From: Cetobacterium_A somerae
GTDB lineage: Bacteria > Fusobacteriota > Fusobacteriia > Fusobacteriales > Fusobacteriaceae
Assembly: GCF_044784365.2 (NCBI RefSeq)
Contig: NZ_CP173065.2
Strand: one strand, 5' to 3'
Length of the DNA stretch: 64,000 bases
Notes under the pieces: generated by a model
What the model saw: only the letters and a program-made list of their open reading frames with translations
What the model was told of the DNA's origin: nothing
Database searches by the model: none
Translations under genes and position numbers: made by a program
Shown here: positions 22,102 to 30,499 of the stretch, piece after piece
Layout of the letters: each line of letters starts with the position of its first letter
How positions within the stretch are numbered: the stretch's first letter is position 1

Positions 22102-23402
22102 TATTTTGCCTCCTTTTCAAATGCTTCTACTGCATCCTCTTCATATTTACTTGCTTTATCTAATATTCTTAAGAATGGTAGATATATTAGAGCTCCTAAT
22201 ATTAAGTTAACTATTTGAATAATAGCTCCTGACATATCTCCAACTGTTAAAAATCCACTAATTATTGCTGGTGTTGGCCATGGAAAAGCCACCCCTAAAG
22301 GTCTACTTACAAGACCAATTGTCATTGCTAAATATTGAGTTGTAACAAATACTATTGGTATTATATTAAATGGTATTAACATAATAGGATTTAATATAAT
22401 TGGCATTCCAAATAAGATTGGCTCATTTATATTAAATATCCCAGGTACAGCACTAATTGCTCCAACACTTTTTATATGTTTACTCTTTGCAAAAAGACCT
22501 ATTGCTAAAAGTAAAGATAAAGTAGCTCCAGCTCCTCCCATCCAAATCATATCAAAGAATTGTTCTGTAATAACATGAGGTAATGGTAATCCCTCTTTTA
22601 AAGCATTTATATTCTCAACTTGATTCTCTAACCAGAAAGGTCTTACAAATCCATTTACCATAGATCCACTATTTATACCAACTGACCATAATATTGAAAT
22701 TGAAAATACTGTTAATAACGATCCAAAGAATGATGTTCCTAAAGCTCTTAACGGCATTGCTAAAACTTTATATACAAAGTCGTGGATTGTTCCATACTCA
22801 GTATTCATCATAGCTATTCTTAAAAGTAATGCCAATGCTAATATAACTGTTCCAGGAATTAGTGCTTCAAATGACTTTATAACTTCAGGTGGTACACCAT
22901 CAGGCATTTTAATAAGAATCTTTTTATTTACAAAGAATCTGAAGATATTAGCTGTAACAATACCAATTACCATAGCTATAAACATACCTTTACTTCCAAG
23001 CCAGTTAAAACTTAAAACAGAACCCATACCTTCAATTTCAGATAATGGTGTTAAAATTAAAAATGATGCTAGTGATAAAAGTCCAACAGCTACACTATCA
23101 AGTTGAAATTGGTTAGCAAGTTGCTGAGCTACTAAAAATGCTACATAAACTGCAACTAATGAAAATGTTGCACTTACTGGAATATCTATTATATTTTTCC
23201 AATTAGCTCCAAATGTTTCTAACATAAATTTTTGATAAGCTGGTAATGGAAATGCCGATATCATTAAAAATATAGATCCAATCATTAAAAGAGGCATCAT
23301 TAAAACAAATGCTCTTCTTATACCGTTAATATGTTTATTTCTCCCAATCCAAGCTGCTACAGGAACTAGCTTTTCCTCTAAAATCTCAATTACTTTTGAC
23401 AT
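22101..23402 (-). CDS. PTS EIIC permease, lactose/cellobiose family
   Basis: The 433-residue EIIC has about ten membrane segments and the chitobiose/cellobiose signature NINEPILFGMPIILNP (near residues 325-340), in which Asn and Glu contact the sugar, plus GGAGATLSLLLAI and the AFPWPTPAIISGFL loop. It transports and helps phosphorylate the sugar. It starts one base after the glycosylasparaginase stop. By context I infer GlcNAc-asparagine or a small GlcNAc glycoside rather than cellobiose as the substrate. Confidence 0.94.
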   Translation of the reverse strand: MSKVIEILEEKLVPVAAWIGRNKHINGIRRAFVLMMPLLMIGSIFLMISAFPLPAYQKFMLETFGANWKNIIDIPVSATFSLVAVYVAFLVAQQLANQFQLDSVAVGLLSLASFLILTPLSEIEGMGSVLSFNWLGSKGMFIAMVIGIVTANIFRFFVNKKILIKMPDGVPPEVIKSFEALIPGTVILALALLLRIAMMNTEYGTIHDFVYKVLAMPLRALGTSFFGSLLTVFSISILWSVGINSGSMVNGFVRPFWLENQVENINALKEGLPLPHVITEQFFDMIWMGGAGATLSLLLAIGLFAKSKHIKSVGAISAVPGIFNINEPILFGMPIILNPIMLIPFNIIPIVFVTTQYLAMTIGLVSRPLGVAFPWPTPAIISGFLTVGDMSGAIIQIVNLILGALIYLPFLRILDKASKYEEDAVEAFEKEAK

Positions 23403-24359
23403 TTAAATCCCCCTTTGAATTCTCTCTTTATATGCTTTCATGTACTCTTCAGATGCCACTTCTATTTTTATCTCTCCATTTTCTTGAGGAGTTGATATGT
23501 AAACTTGAGGTTTTTCTGTTTCTGTTCCAACACAGAATGTGAACTCAACATTTGTTCCTATTCCCCATTCACCTCTATTATTCATAGCTACAATAGATAT
23601 CTCTCCAGCTTTTCCTCTTCTTTTTCTTAAAGTTTCAGAAAATTCATCAACAGCTTTTTGAGCTGCTTCCATTGGATGTTCTCCTTTTTTCATTCTCTGA
23701 ACTACTTCATAAGAAAGACACCCTTTCATTATATCTTCTCCAAGACCTGTTGCTGCTGCTCCTCCAATTTCATTATCAACATAAAAACCTGATCCTGAAA
23801 CTGGTGAATCTCCAACTCTTCCCTTTTTCTTCATAAAAAGTCCACTTGTTGAAGTTGCTACAGCCATATCTTCATCTTTATCTAAAGCTATCATACAAAC
23901 AGTATCATGACCATCATATGGAGAAAGATTCTTTTCTTGTATCTCTTTAACTCTTAACTCCCAAGTCTTTTTAGCTCTTTCTGTTAACATATTTTGTCTC
24001 ACAAAACCATTTTTATGAGCATATGATTCTGCCCCAGCTCCTACTAAAAATATGTTATATCTATCTGCACTTAGTTTTCTTGCTATTGATATTGGGTTTT
24101 TAAAATCCTTTATTGAAGCTACTGCTCCTATAGAAAGAGTTTTTCCATCCATAAATGCTGCATCTAATTCAACTTCACACTCTTCATTTGGAAGTCCTCC
24201 ATACCCTACAGATTTATAAAATGGATAATCCTCTACAAATTTAACTGCTTCTTCTAATGCATCTTGACATTTTCCACCGTTTTTTAACATCTCTGAACCT
24301 AAAGTTACTCCCTCAGAAGCCATTCTCCAAGTTGCTATCATACCCCATTGTTTTCTCAT
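23403..24359 (-). CDS. N4-(beta-N-acetylglucosaminyl)-L-asparaginase (glycosylasparaginase)
   Basis: The 318-residue Ntn hydrolase has the autocleavage site HD-Thr153 (YDGHDTVCMIALD), where Thr153 becomes the N-terminal nucleophile, then GRVGDSPVSGSGFYVDNEIGGAAATGLGEDIMKG, the glycosylasparaginase binding segment. The N-terminal part carries SVGYGGLPNEECEVELDAAFMDG. It cleaves the GlcNAc-Asn bond, the last step in breaking down N-linked glycoproteins. There is no signal peptide, so it acts in the cytoplasm on an imported substrate. Its place between EIIA and EIIC suggests that the PTS imports GlcNAc-Asn, possibly phosphorylated. A related isoaspartyl peptidase is less likely. Confidence 0.9.
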   Translation of the reverse strand: MRKQWGMIATWRMASEGVTLGSEMLKNGGKCQDALEEAVKFVEDYPFYKSVGYGGLPNEECEVELDAAFMDGKTLSIGAVASIKDFKNPISIARKLSADRYNIFLVGAGAESYAHKNGFVRQNMLTERAKKTWELRVKEIQEKNLSPYDGHDTVCMIALDKDEDMAVATSTSGLFMKKKGRVGDSPVSGSGFYVDNEIGGAAATGLGEDIMKGCLSYEVVQRMKKGEHPMEAAQKAVDEFSETLRKRRGKAGEISIVAMNNRGEWGIGTNVEFTFCVGTETEKPQVYISTPQENGEIKIEVASEEYMKAYKERIQRGI

Positions 24360-24363
24360 ACCC

Positions 24364-24684
24364 TTATTCTCCTTTTAACTCTTTTAACTCTCTATGTACT
24401 TCAATTAACTCCTCTACTAACTCTCTAGCTAATATTGCATTCATAAGATGATCTTGTGCATGAATCATAAGTAAGTTTATCTCTACCCCTTTTCCATCTG
24501 CTTCATTACATATAAGTTCAGTTTGTACACTATGAGCTGCATACATTCTTTCTTTTGCTTCATCTAATAATTTTTTAGCATTTTCAAACTCACCCTTCTT
24601 AGCTGCTCTTAAAGCCTCATAAGATAAAGCTCTGCTCTCTCCTGCATTTCCAACTATGGCCATTGCTACTGCTTCAATATCCAT
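24364..24684 (-). CDS. PTS EIIA component, lactose/cellobiose family
   Basis: The 106-residue helical EIIA has phospho-acceptor His75 in LLMIHAQDHLMNA and the usual EIIA-Lac three-helix layout (MAIVGNAGESRALSYEAL, KLLDEAKERMYAAH). It receives phosphate from HPr. First gene of the operon, starting from a promoter about 30 bases upstream; ATG follows GGGAGG. Confidence 0.95.
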   Translation of the reverse strand: MDIEAVAMAIVGNAGESRALSYEALRAAKKGEFENAKKLLDEAKERMYAAHSVQTELICNEADGKGVEINLLMIHAQDHLMNAILARELVEELIEVHRELKELKGE

Positions 24685-24714
24685 AAAAAACCTCCCGTAT
24701 CATTTCATAGTTTC

Positions 24715-24743
24715 ACTTTATACTAATTTTTTTTATTGGTCAA
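24715..24743 (-). promoter_or_regulatory. Promoter of the PTS-glycosylasparaginase operon
   Basis: TTGACC (24743-24738), 17 bases, TAAAGT (24720-24715) on the minus strand. No obvious operator. Confidence 0.6.
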
Positions 24744-24836
24744 ATCACATTTTTTCAGTGCGTATTTCGTTAATAACATCCTTTTTTTATATATAAAATC
24801 TTGATTTTAATCTTTTTATAAGCTATGATTATATAT

Positions 24837-24865
24837 AACGATATACTCTAATATAGTATATCGTT
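24837..24865 (+). repeat. Perfect inverted repeat upstream of the Rep_3 gene
   Basis: AACGATATACT (24837-24847) and AGTATATCGTT (24855-24865) form an 11-bp palindrome with a 7-base spacer, 61 bases before the GTG start. Rep_3 initiators often bind such repeats and repress their own gene, so an operator is plausible; a weak terminator is the alternative since TTTT follows. The rest of the 24744-24926 gap is AT-rich, without iterons. Confidence 0.5.
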
Positions 24866-24926
24866 TTAAAAAAATTTATTTCATATATAAAAAAATTAAA
24901 AAAAAATTAGAAAAAAGGAGTTCAGA

Positions 24927-25805
24927 GTGGAAAATAAAAATATTTTTATTGAATTTTCTAAAAAACTGAGTAAAAAAGAGAGAGATTTTTTAAGATCAGT
25001 TGATATTAACAGTAGCTCAGTTACTGTTCATTTAGAAACGCTTTATAAAATATTTGAAGTTAAAGAGGAACCAAAAATTATGGAATTAGAAAAGCTTTTA
25101 TTTAAGTTTTTTTCTAAAAATATAGTTATCACTGATTCAAATCTAAATTTAAAAAAAAGATTCAATATTCTAAATAGTTATTTTTTTGAAAAAGATTATG
25201 TATCCTTTGAATTTTCATCACATATATTAGATGAAAAAATCAAAAAAATACTTAAGTTTAAAGAAAGGTACTCATATAGATTTTATCAAGAGATTCTAAA
25301 CAGTGAAAAAAACATTTTAAATATTTCAATGAATAGTTTAAGAGATCTATTAGATATTCAAGAGACATATGATAGATTCTATGATATTGAAAAAAATCTC
25401 TTAAAACCCATTTTTAAAGATCTTATAACTATTGGAGAGCTTGATATTGAATATGAAAAAAATAAAGTTGGAGAATATAAAAGTGCTAAAATTTTAGGAA
25501 TTAAAATCGTAAAAGATTATAAAAGTAGTGAAACCAATGCGGTTAAGCCTATTTTTTCTTTAACTAAAACTTTTAAAAATCTTTTTGAGCTTCATAGTGA
25601 ACTTATGGAAATCTATAAAAAGCTTAAAGGAGATACATCATATATTTCTAACTACCATTTTAACTCTAAACTTTTAGTTAAAATATACAATATAAAAAAT
25701 GATGAAACTTTAATTTATACCTACAAAGAGTTTACATTTAAAATACTATATAGAAAAGATTTACCCACAGTTATTGAGATATTTGAAAATGTTAAAGATG
25801 AATAA
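24927..25805 (+). CDS. Rep_3-family plasmid-type replication initiator homologue
   Basis: The 292-residue protein has the tandem winged-helix fold of RepA/RepE-type initiators. The first domain contains YRFYQEILNSEKNILNISMNSLRDLLDIQETYDRFYDIEKNLLKPIFKDL (residues about 113-165), a strong match to the Rep_3 pattern ending in a fold of beta-strands (KVGEYKSAKILGIKIV). A second winged helix occupies the C-terminal third. By family it binds iterons and opens a plasmid origin. The flanks look chromosomal, and no partition genes or iterons are visible, so it may be a domesticated copy, a remnant, or a sign that this is a large plasmid. GTG start after AAAGGAG. Confidence 0.75.
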   Translation: MENKNIFIEFSKKLSKKERDFLRSVDINSSSVTVHLETLYKIFEVKEEPKIMELEKLLFKFFSKNIVITDSNLNLKKRFNILNSYFFEKDYVSFEFSSHILDEKIKKILKFKERYSYRFYQEILNSEKNILNISMNSLRDLLDIQETYDRFYDIEKNLLKPIFKDLITIGELDIEYEKNKVGEYKSAKILGIKIVKDYKSSETNAVKPIFSLTKTFKNLFELHSELMEIYKKLKGDTSYISNYHFNSKLLVKIYNIKNDETLIYTYKEFTFKILYRKDLPTVIEIFENVKDE

Positions 25806-25832
25806 AGGATTAACCAATCTGGTTAATCCTTT
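25804..25832. terminator. Bidirectional terminator
   Basis: AAAGGATTAACCA/TGGTTAATCCTTT arms (25804-25816 and 25820-25832) lie between the convergent Rep_3 and oxidoreductase genes. Confidence 0.85.
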
Positions 25833-25836
25833 ATAT

Positions 25837-27105
25837 TTAATTAAATCTATTTAAATATTCATCCATGTAAACAACATTTCCATTAACTCTTGAATCCTCT
25901 GCTGCAAAGGCCATTATATGACTTTCTAAAGATGTTCTTGGATTAGTTCTAGAATCCTCTTGTCTTCCTAAACAAAGATTTATAAAATCGTTCATAAGTC
26001 CTGTGTCTCCTCCTCCATGTCCACCTTCTAAAACATCTGGAATAATCTCAGTTTTCTTTCCATTTGCAAAACGTCCATCTCCTTTTCCAAACTCATAAAC
26101 TTCTATATGATTTTTTGCATCATTTCCTCTTATTTCACCTTTAGTTCCCATAACTTTTATTGTTCTACATACTTCGTCTGTAAAAGCACATAGATTAAAT
26201 GTTACATTTACTCCATTTTCAAACTCAATTATAGAAACCATATTATCTACGACATTATTATCACACTTATAAACACATCTTCCATATTGATTGTGCTCTA
26301 AAGATTTTGTTAAAGCTTCCTCTGTTTGTATTTCACTAGCAACTAGTGTTGGCCAAGCTCCAATATTATTATAATATATTTTCTTTGGTGAATATATGCA
26401 ACTATCTATATATTTACACTCTAAACATCTATCTGCTGATCCCTCTGGAGCATTTTCTTTTCTAAAGTATTTTAAATTTCCAAAAGAAGCTATTTTTTTA
26501 CAAGGATTACCATTTAAAAGCCAAGATAAAATATCTAAATCATGACAACTTTTTTGTAAAATAAGAGGACTTGTTTCGTCAGAATTTCTCCAGTTACCTC
26601 TAACAAAACTATGTGCAAAGTGGAAGTTTCCTATATTTTCATTGTGTTGTATATCTACAACCTCTCCAATTACTCCACTATCTATTAATTCTTTTAATTT
26701 ACTAAAAAATGGTGTATATCTAAGCACATGACAAACCATAACTTTAACACCATATTTTTCAGCCATTTTAACTATATCAATACATTCTTCAACTCTATTT
26801 GACATCGGTTTTTCTAAAAGAATATCATAGCCTTTTTTCATAGCAAGTTCCATAGGTTCAAAGTGCATATCATCACCTGTTGCTAAAATTATAGCATCAC
26901 AAAATTTATCTTTTTCTAAAAATTCTTCCCAAGAATTAAATACATACTCAGGTAGAATCCCATGAGCTTTTATCATTTGGTCTCTTTTTATAGAATTTGG
27001 TTCTGCTACAGCAATAATATCTGCTTCATCACTATTTTTTAAAATAAAATTAGCATAAACATCCTTTCCTCTATTACCTGCTCCTATTACACCGATTCTT
27101 AACAT
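25837..27105 (-). CDS. Gfo/Idh/MocA-family sugar oxidoreductase
   Basis: The protein has an N-terminal Rossmann domain (LRIGVIGAGNRGKDVYANF), the EKPMSNRVEE motif with the Lys-Pro pair that binds cofactor and substrate, and a C-terminal beta-sheet domain with HDLDILSWLL, where the His is probably catalytic. Between them is a Cys-rich insert (DRCLECKYIDSCIYSPKK, about residues 225-242) that could bind metal. It would oxidise, reduce or epimerise a sugar with NAD(P). ATG 27105 follows GGGAGG; an upstream in-frame ATG overlaps the operator-like site. Divergent from the LacI gene, with an operator copy downstream of its -10. Confidence 0.85.
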   Translation of the reverse strand: MLRIGVIGAGNRGKDVYANFILKNSDEADIIAVAEPNSIKRDQMIKAHGILPEYVFNSWEEFLEKDKFCDAIILATGDDMHFEPMELAMKKGYDILLEKPMSNRVEECIDIVKMAEKYGVKVMVCHVLRYTPFFSKLKELIDSGVIGEVVDIQHNENIGNFHFAHSFVRGNWRNSDETSPLILQKSCHDLDILSWLLNGNPCKKIASFGNLKYFRKENAPEGSADRCLECKYIDSCIYSPKKIYYNNIGAWPTLVASEIQTEEALTKSLEHNQYGRCVYKCDNNVVDNMVSIIEFENGVNVTFNLCAFTDEVCRTIKVMGTKGEIRGNDAKNHIEVYEFGKGDGRFANGKKTEIIPDVLEGGHGGGDTGLMNDFINLCLGRQEDSRTNPRTSLESHIMAFAAEDSRVNGNVVYMDEYLNRFN

Positions 27106-27124
27106 AAAATATCCTCCCTTTTTT

Positions 27125-27181
27125 GAATACGTATACATTTATTTTCAATGTGAGTATAGTACATGATTTTTAAAATGTCAA
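27125..27181 (-). promoter_or_regulatory. Promoter and LacI-type operator of the oxidoreductase gene
   Basis: On the minus strand TTGACA (27181-27176), 17 bases, TATACT (27158-27153), then an operator-like GAATACGTATAC (27125-27136, plus-strand reading) about 16 bases past the -10. The same 12-mer occurs at 28278-28289 with the same promoter geometry, and the related palindrome AAGAATACGTATTCTT at 39452. These are probable sites for the LacI regulators at 27260 and 39590. Confidence 0.72.
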
Positions 27182-27259
27182 ATTTTTTTCATAAAAATTT
27201 GCTTCTATTAATTTTATAAGGTATTATTTTTTATATATAGTAATTTAGAAGGAGGAAAA

Positions 27260-28231
27260 ATGAAAAATAAAAGAATTACCATGACAGAAATTGCCAGTTT
27301 AGTTGGTGTTTCTCAAGCAACTGTATCAAGAGCTATTAATCAACCTGAAAAAGTTAAGCCTGAATTAAGGGAAAAAATACTATATTTTATTGATAAATAT
27401 AAATTTGTTCCCAATGAAAATGCAAAAACTATGAGAGGAGTCGGCAGTAAAATTTTGGGCCTTATTGTTTTTAGTTTTTCTAATCATTACTATTTGGATA
27501 TGATTAAGTATGCAGAAAAACTTGCTAGAGAAAAAGGATATAGTCTTCTTGTTATGAACTCAGAAAAAAATGCTGATTTTGAGTTAGAACACATTAAAAT
27601 GATGTTGGCACGAAACGTAGAGGGAATACTTATAACCCCTGTAGATGGAAAAAATCTTGATTTTTTAGAAACTACAGATGTTCCTTTTGTTGCTCTTAAT
27701 GAAGATTTTCCTGGACATAATTATGTTACAACCTCTCTTAATGAGGGAGGAGAAATTGCTGCTAATCACCTTATCAATGAAGGCTATAAAAATATCGGTT
27801 ATATTGGTGGAGATAGTAAAAAATATCACCCAAAATTAGAAGGAATTAAAAAAATTCTTAAAGAAAATGGGATTTATTTTAAACCAAATTGGTTTGTAAA
27901 AATGGACACTATTAATTTAACTGGTAATGAAATAAATACCCTTTTTGAAAGTAAAAAGACTCTTTGTGATGCTTATATTGCTTCTAATGATGAAGTTGCA
28001 TGCTTATTTCTAAAAAAAGCAAATGAATTTGGATATAAAATACCTGAAGATATAGCACTTGTTGGTTTTGATAATACTATTGTTTCTAAACTTCTAGATA
28101 TTACTAGTATCACTCAGCCCACAGAAGAGATGGTTAGAATAGGAATTGAGATTATTTTTAATAATGAAAAAGTAAAAAAAGGAGTTAAACTTTCTCCTTG
28201 TATTGAAGTTCGAAAAAGTAGTTTAAAATAA
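27260..28231 (+). CDS. LacI-family transcriptional regulator
   Basis: The 323-residue protein has a LacI HTH (TMTEIASLVGVSQATVSRAINQPEKVKPELREKI, residues about 7-41, with a hinge helix NENAKTMRG) and a periplasmic-binding-protein-like sugar domain (SKILGLIVFSFSNHYYLDMIKYAE, ALVGFDNTIVSKLLDITSITQP). It would repress the flanking importer, sulfatase and beta-galactosidase genes and the oxidoreductase until a sugar binds. About as similar to the LacI at 39590 as their clusters are to each other. ATG follows AGAAGGAGG. Confidence 0.95.
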   Translation: MKNKRITMTEIASLVGVSQATVSRAINQPEKVKPELREKILYFIDKYKFVPNENAKTMRGVGSKILGLIVFSFSNHYYLDMIKYAEKLAREKGYSLLVMNSEKNADFELEHIKMMLARNVEGILITPVDGKNLDFLETTDVPFVALNEDFPGHNYVTTSLNEGGEIAANHLINEGYKNIGYIGGDSKKYHPKLEGIKKILKENGIYFKPNWFVKMDTINLTGNEINTLFESKKTLCDAYIASNDEVACLFLKKANEFGYKIPEDIALVGFDNTIVSKLLDITSITQPTEEMVRIGIEIIFNNEKVKKGVKLSPCIEVRKSSLK

Positions 28232-28233
28232 AT

Positions 28234-28289
28234 TTGACAAATATAAAAATATAGAGTATAAAATTATCATAAATTATGAATACGTATAC
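28234..28289 (+). promoter_or_regulatory. Promoter and LacI-type operator of the first GH35/sulfatase cluster
   Basis: TTGACA (28234-28239), 17 bases, TATAAA (28257-28262), then GAATACGTATAC (28278-28289) 15 bases past the -10 and before the binding-protein start. A bound repressor there would block early elongation or initiation. Confidence 0.75.
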
Positions 28290-28305
28290 AATTTTGGGAG
28301 GTATT

Positions 28306-29562
28306 ATGAAAAAAATATTAGGTGGACTATTAATTATGGGGACATTAATAGGATGCGGTCAAAAAGATGAAGCTAAAGTCTTAACTTTCAGTACTTGGGA
28401 AGGTACTGGAGAACAATTTTTTATGGATATTAACGATATAAATACTGAATATAAAAAGATAAATCCAAATGTTACTATAAAAATTGAAAAAATTCCAAAT
28501 ACTGAGTATGACACTACAATGAAAATTAGAAATACTGCAAAGCAACTTCCCGATATTTTTGCTATTAGAAATAAACACATGTATTCTTATAGAGATGCTG
28601 TGCATGATTTAAGTGATTTAAATGCTTCAAAAATAAATACGTTTGCTGAACCATATAAAATTAATGGAAAAGTCGTAGGTTTACCCATGTATGGTTTTAA
28701 TGAATATGTTTACTATAGAAAAAGTGTCTTTAATAAACTTGGATTAGAGGTACCACAAACTTGGAATGAGTTCTTAGAAGTTGTAAAAACAATTAATAAT
28801 TCAAGTGACTTAATTCCTCTTGCAATTGGTGGTAAAGATTTATGGACAACATATCCTTATGGTCAATTTGTTCCTTATTTAGTTGAAAATGGTGATAATC
28901 TACTAAATCAAATGGGAGATATGAACTCTCCTTTCAGCGAGGGAACAAGTGTTTATAAAGGATATGAAAAAGTTAATCAATTATTCCAATTAAAACCAGC
29001 GGGAGAAAATCCTTTAGGATATGGATGGAGCCAAGAAAAAAATATGTTTTTATCTGGTAAGTCAGCTATGATTGCTGTTGGTCAGTGGTTTTATAAAGAC
29101 TTTATGAAAGATGCATCTGAAGAGGATCAAAATGATTTAGGAATGTTTTTAATGCCTGTTAGAGACAGTAAAGAGGATAAATTTAGATACTTCGTTACTG
29201 GAGAAGTTTTCTTAGGTGTACCAAAAAGTACAAAGCATGAAAAAGAAGCTAAGGAGTTTATTGAATGGTTTTTTGCTAGTAATTATTATAAAGACTACAT
29301 CAACTACATGCAAGTAATTCCAACTGTAGAAGGTGTGGAATTAACAGATAGTCCTTTCAAAGCCGTTACTGATAAAGTAGAAAATTTACAAGCAGTTTAT
29401 CAAATTCCTGGTGGAGAAAATTATACAAAAATCAAAAATGAAACTAGATATGATCAAAATCAATTATCTCAAGAGCTTTTAAGTGGAAGTGACTTCAAAC
29501 AATTAATGGAAGAATGGAATAAAAAATGGAACGATGCAAAAGGAAAGGTAGTTGGTAGATAA
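28306..29562 (+). CDS. Sugar ABC transporter substrate-binding lipoprotein (SBP family 1)
   Basis: The mature protein is anchored at Cys17 (TLIGCGQ) and has the family 1 fold: LTFSTWEGTGEQFFMDI, LPDIFAIRN, the conserved GLPMYGFNEYVYYRKSVFNKLGLEVPQTWNEF block, and GKSAMIAVGQWFYKDF. It binds an oligosaccharide and delivers it to the two permeases encoded next. ATG 28306 follows GGGAGG; an ATG ten codons upstream overlaps the operator. Its paralogue is at 36303. Confidence 0.93.
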   Translation: MKKILGGLLIMGTLIGCGQKDEAKVLTFSTWEGTGEQFFMDINDINTEYKKINPNVTIKIEKIPNTEYDTTMKIRNTAKQLPDIFAIRNKHMYSYRDAVHDLSDLNASKINTFAEPYKINGKVVGLPMYGFNEYVYYRKSVFNKLGLEVPQTWNEFLEVVKTINNSSDLIPLAIGGKDLWTTYPYGQFVPYLVENGDNLLNQMGDMNSPFSEGTSVYKGYEKVNQLFQLKPAGENPLGYGWSQEKNMFLSGKSAMIAVGQWFYKDFMKDASEEDQNDLGMFLMPVRDSKEDKFRYFVTGEVFLGVPKSTKHEKEAKEFIEWFFASNYYKDYINYMQVIPTVEGVELTDSPFKAVTDKVENLQAVYQIPGGENYTKIKNETRYDQNQLSQELLSGSDFKQLMEEWNKKWNDAKGKVVGR

Positions 29563-30495
29563 ATGGCTGAAAGTTTAATCTTAGAAAGAGAAAATAGTAT
29601 TGAGAAAAAAACTTTAAAACAATTTTTAAGAAATAAAGAAATTCAAAAAAAATTACTTTTAATTACATTCTTATTTATACCAACAGTTATGCTTCTTAGT
29701 TTTATTATTTATCCAGCGCTAAAACTTGTATATATTAGTTTAACTGATTGGAATGGAATATCTGAAACTTATAATTTTATTGGTTTGGAAAACTTTAGAA
29801 CACTATTCACTTCTAAAAGTTTATGGACAACATTAAAAGCAAATAGTATATATTTTACCTTACATTTTCTACTAATACCTGTTGAATTATATATAGCTTT
29901 TCTGTTAGATAGATTTATCAAAGGAAGTGAATTTTTTAAAAGCATATTTTTTATGCCTTATATTATAAATGGTGTTGCGGTAGCTTATATGTTCTCATTT
30001 CTTTATAGCTCAGAAGATGGAGTTTTAAATGCTGCATTAGAACTTATGAAAATGTCTAAAATTGGATGGTTAAGTGATCCTGAAATTGTTAACTACTCAT
30101 TAGCTGGAGTTTCTTTATGGAGATTCACTGGAATGCCAATCATCTTATTTTTAGCTGGACTACAATCTATACCTAAAGATATGCTTGAAGCAGCTGTTAT
30201 TGATGGAGCTTCAGTATTTCAACAGTTTTCAAAAATTATAATGCCTAATATGAAAACGGTTACTAGTATTGTACTGTTTTTAAATGCTCGTGGTGCTTTA
30301 ATGGTATTTGATATTCCCTTTGTTATGACAAGTGGTGGTCCAAAAGAGAGTAGTGCTACCTTTGCATTAAATTTAGTTAAAATAGCTTTCGAATTTGAAA
30401 ACTTTGGATTAGCTGCTTCAATGGCTATTATTTTAATAGTTATGATTTTATTACTATCTAAACTACAAGATAGACTACTTAATATGAAAGGATAG
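29563..30495 (+). CDS. ABC sugar transporter permease (MalF/UgpA type)
   Basis: The 310-residue protein has six membrane segments and the EAA loop (LEAAVIDGASVFQQFSKIIMPNMK, near residues 205-228) that docks the ATPase. ATG directly follows the binding-protein stop, so translation is coupled. It forms a heterodimer with the next permease. No ATPase gene is in this cluster; a shared MsmK-like ATPase elsewhere is probable. Confidence 0.95.
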   Translation: MAESLILERENSIEKKTLKQFLRNKEIQKKLLLITFLFIPTVMLLSFIIYPALKLVYISLTDWNGISETYNFIGLENFRTLFTSKSLWTTLKANSIYFTLHFLLIPVELYIAFLLDRFIKGSEFFKSIFFMPYIINGVAVAYMFSFLYSSEDGVLNAALELMKMSKIGWLSDPEIVNYSLAGVSLWRFTGMPIILFLAGLQSIPKDMLEAAVIDGASVFQQFSKIIMPNMKTVTSIVLFLNARGALMVFDIPFVMTSGGPKESSATFALNLVKIAFEFENFGLAASMAIILIVMILLLSKLQDRLLNMKG

Positions 30496-30499
30496 ATTT

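Noticed and set aside
24744..24926. Replication origin next to the Rep_3 gene
   Set aside because: The region is AT-rich and has one inverted repeat, but no set of direct iterons or DnaA boxes could be found by eye.
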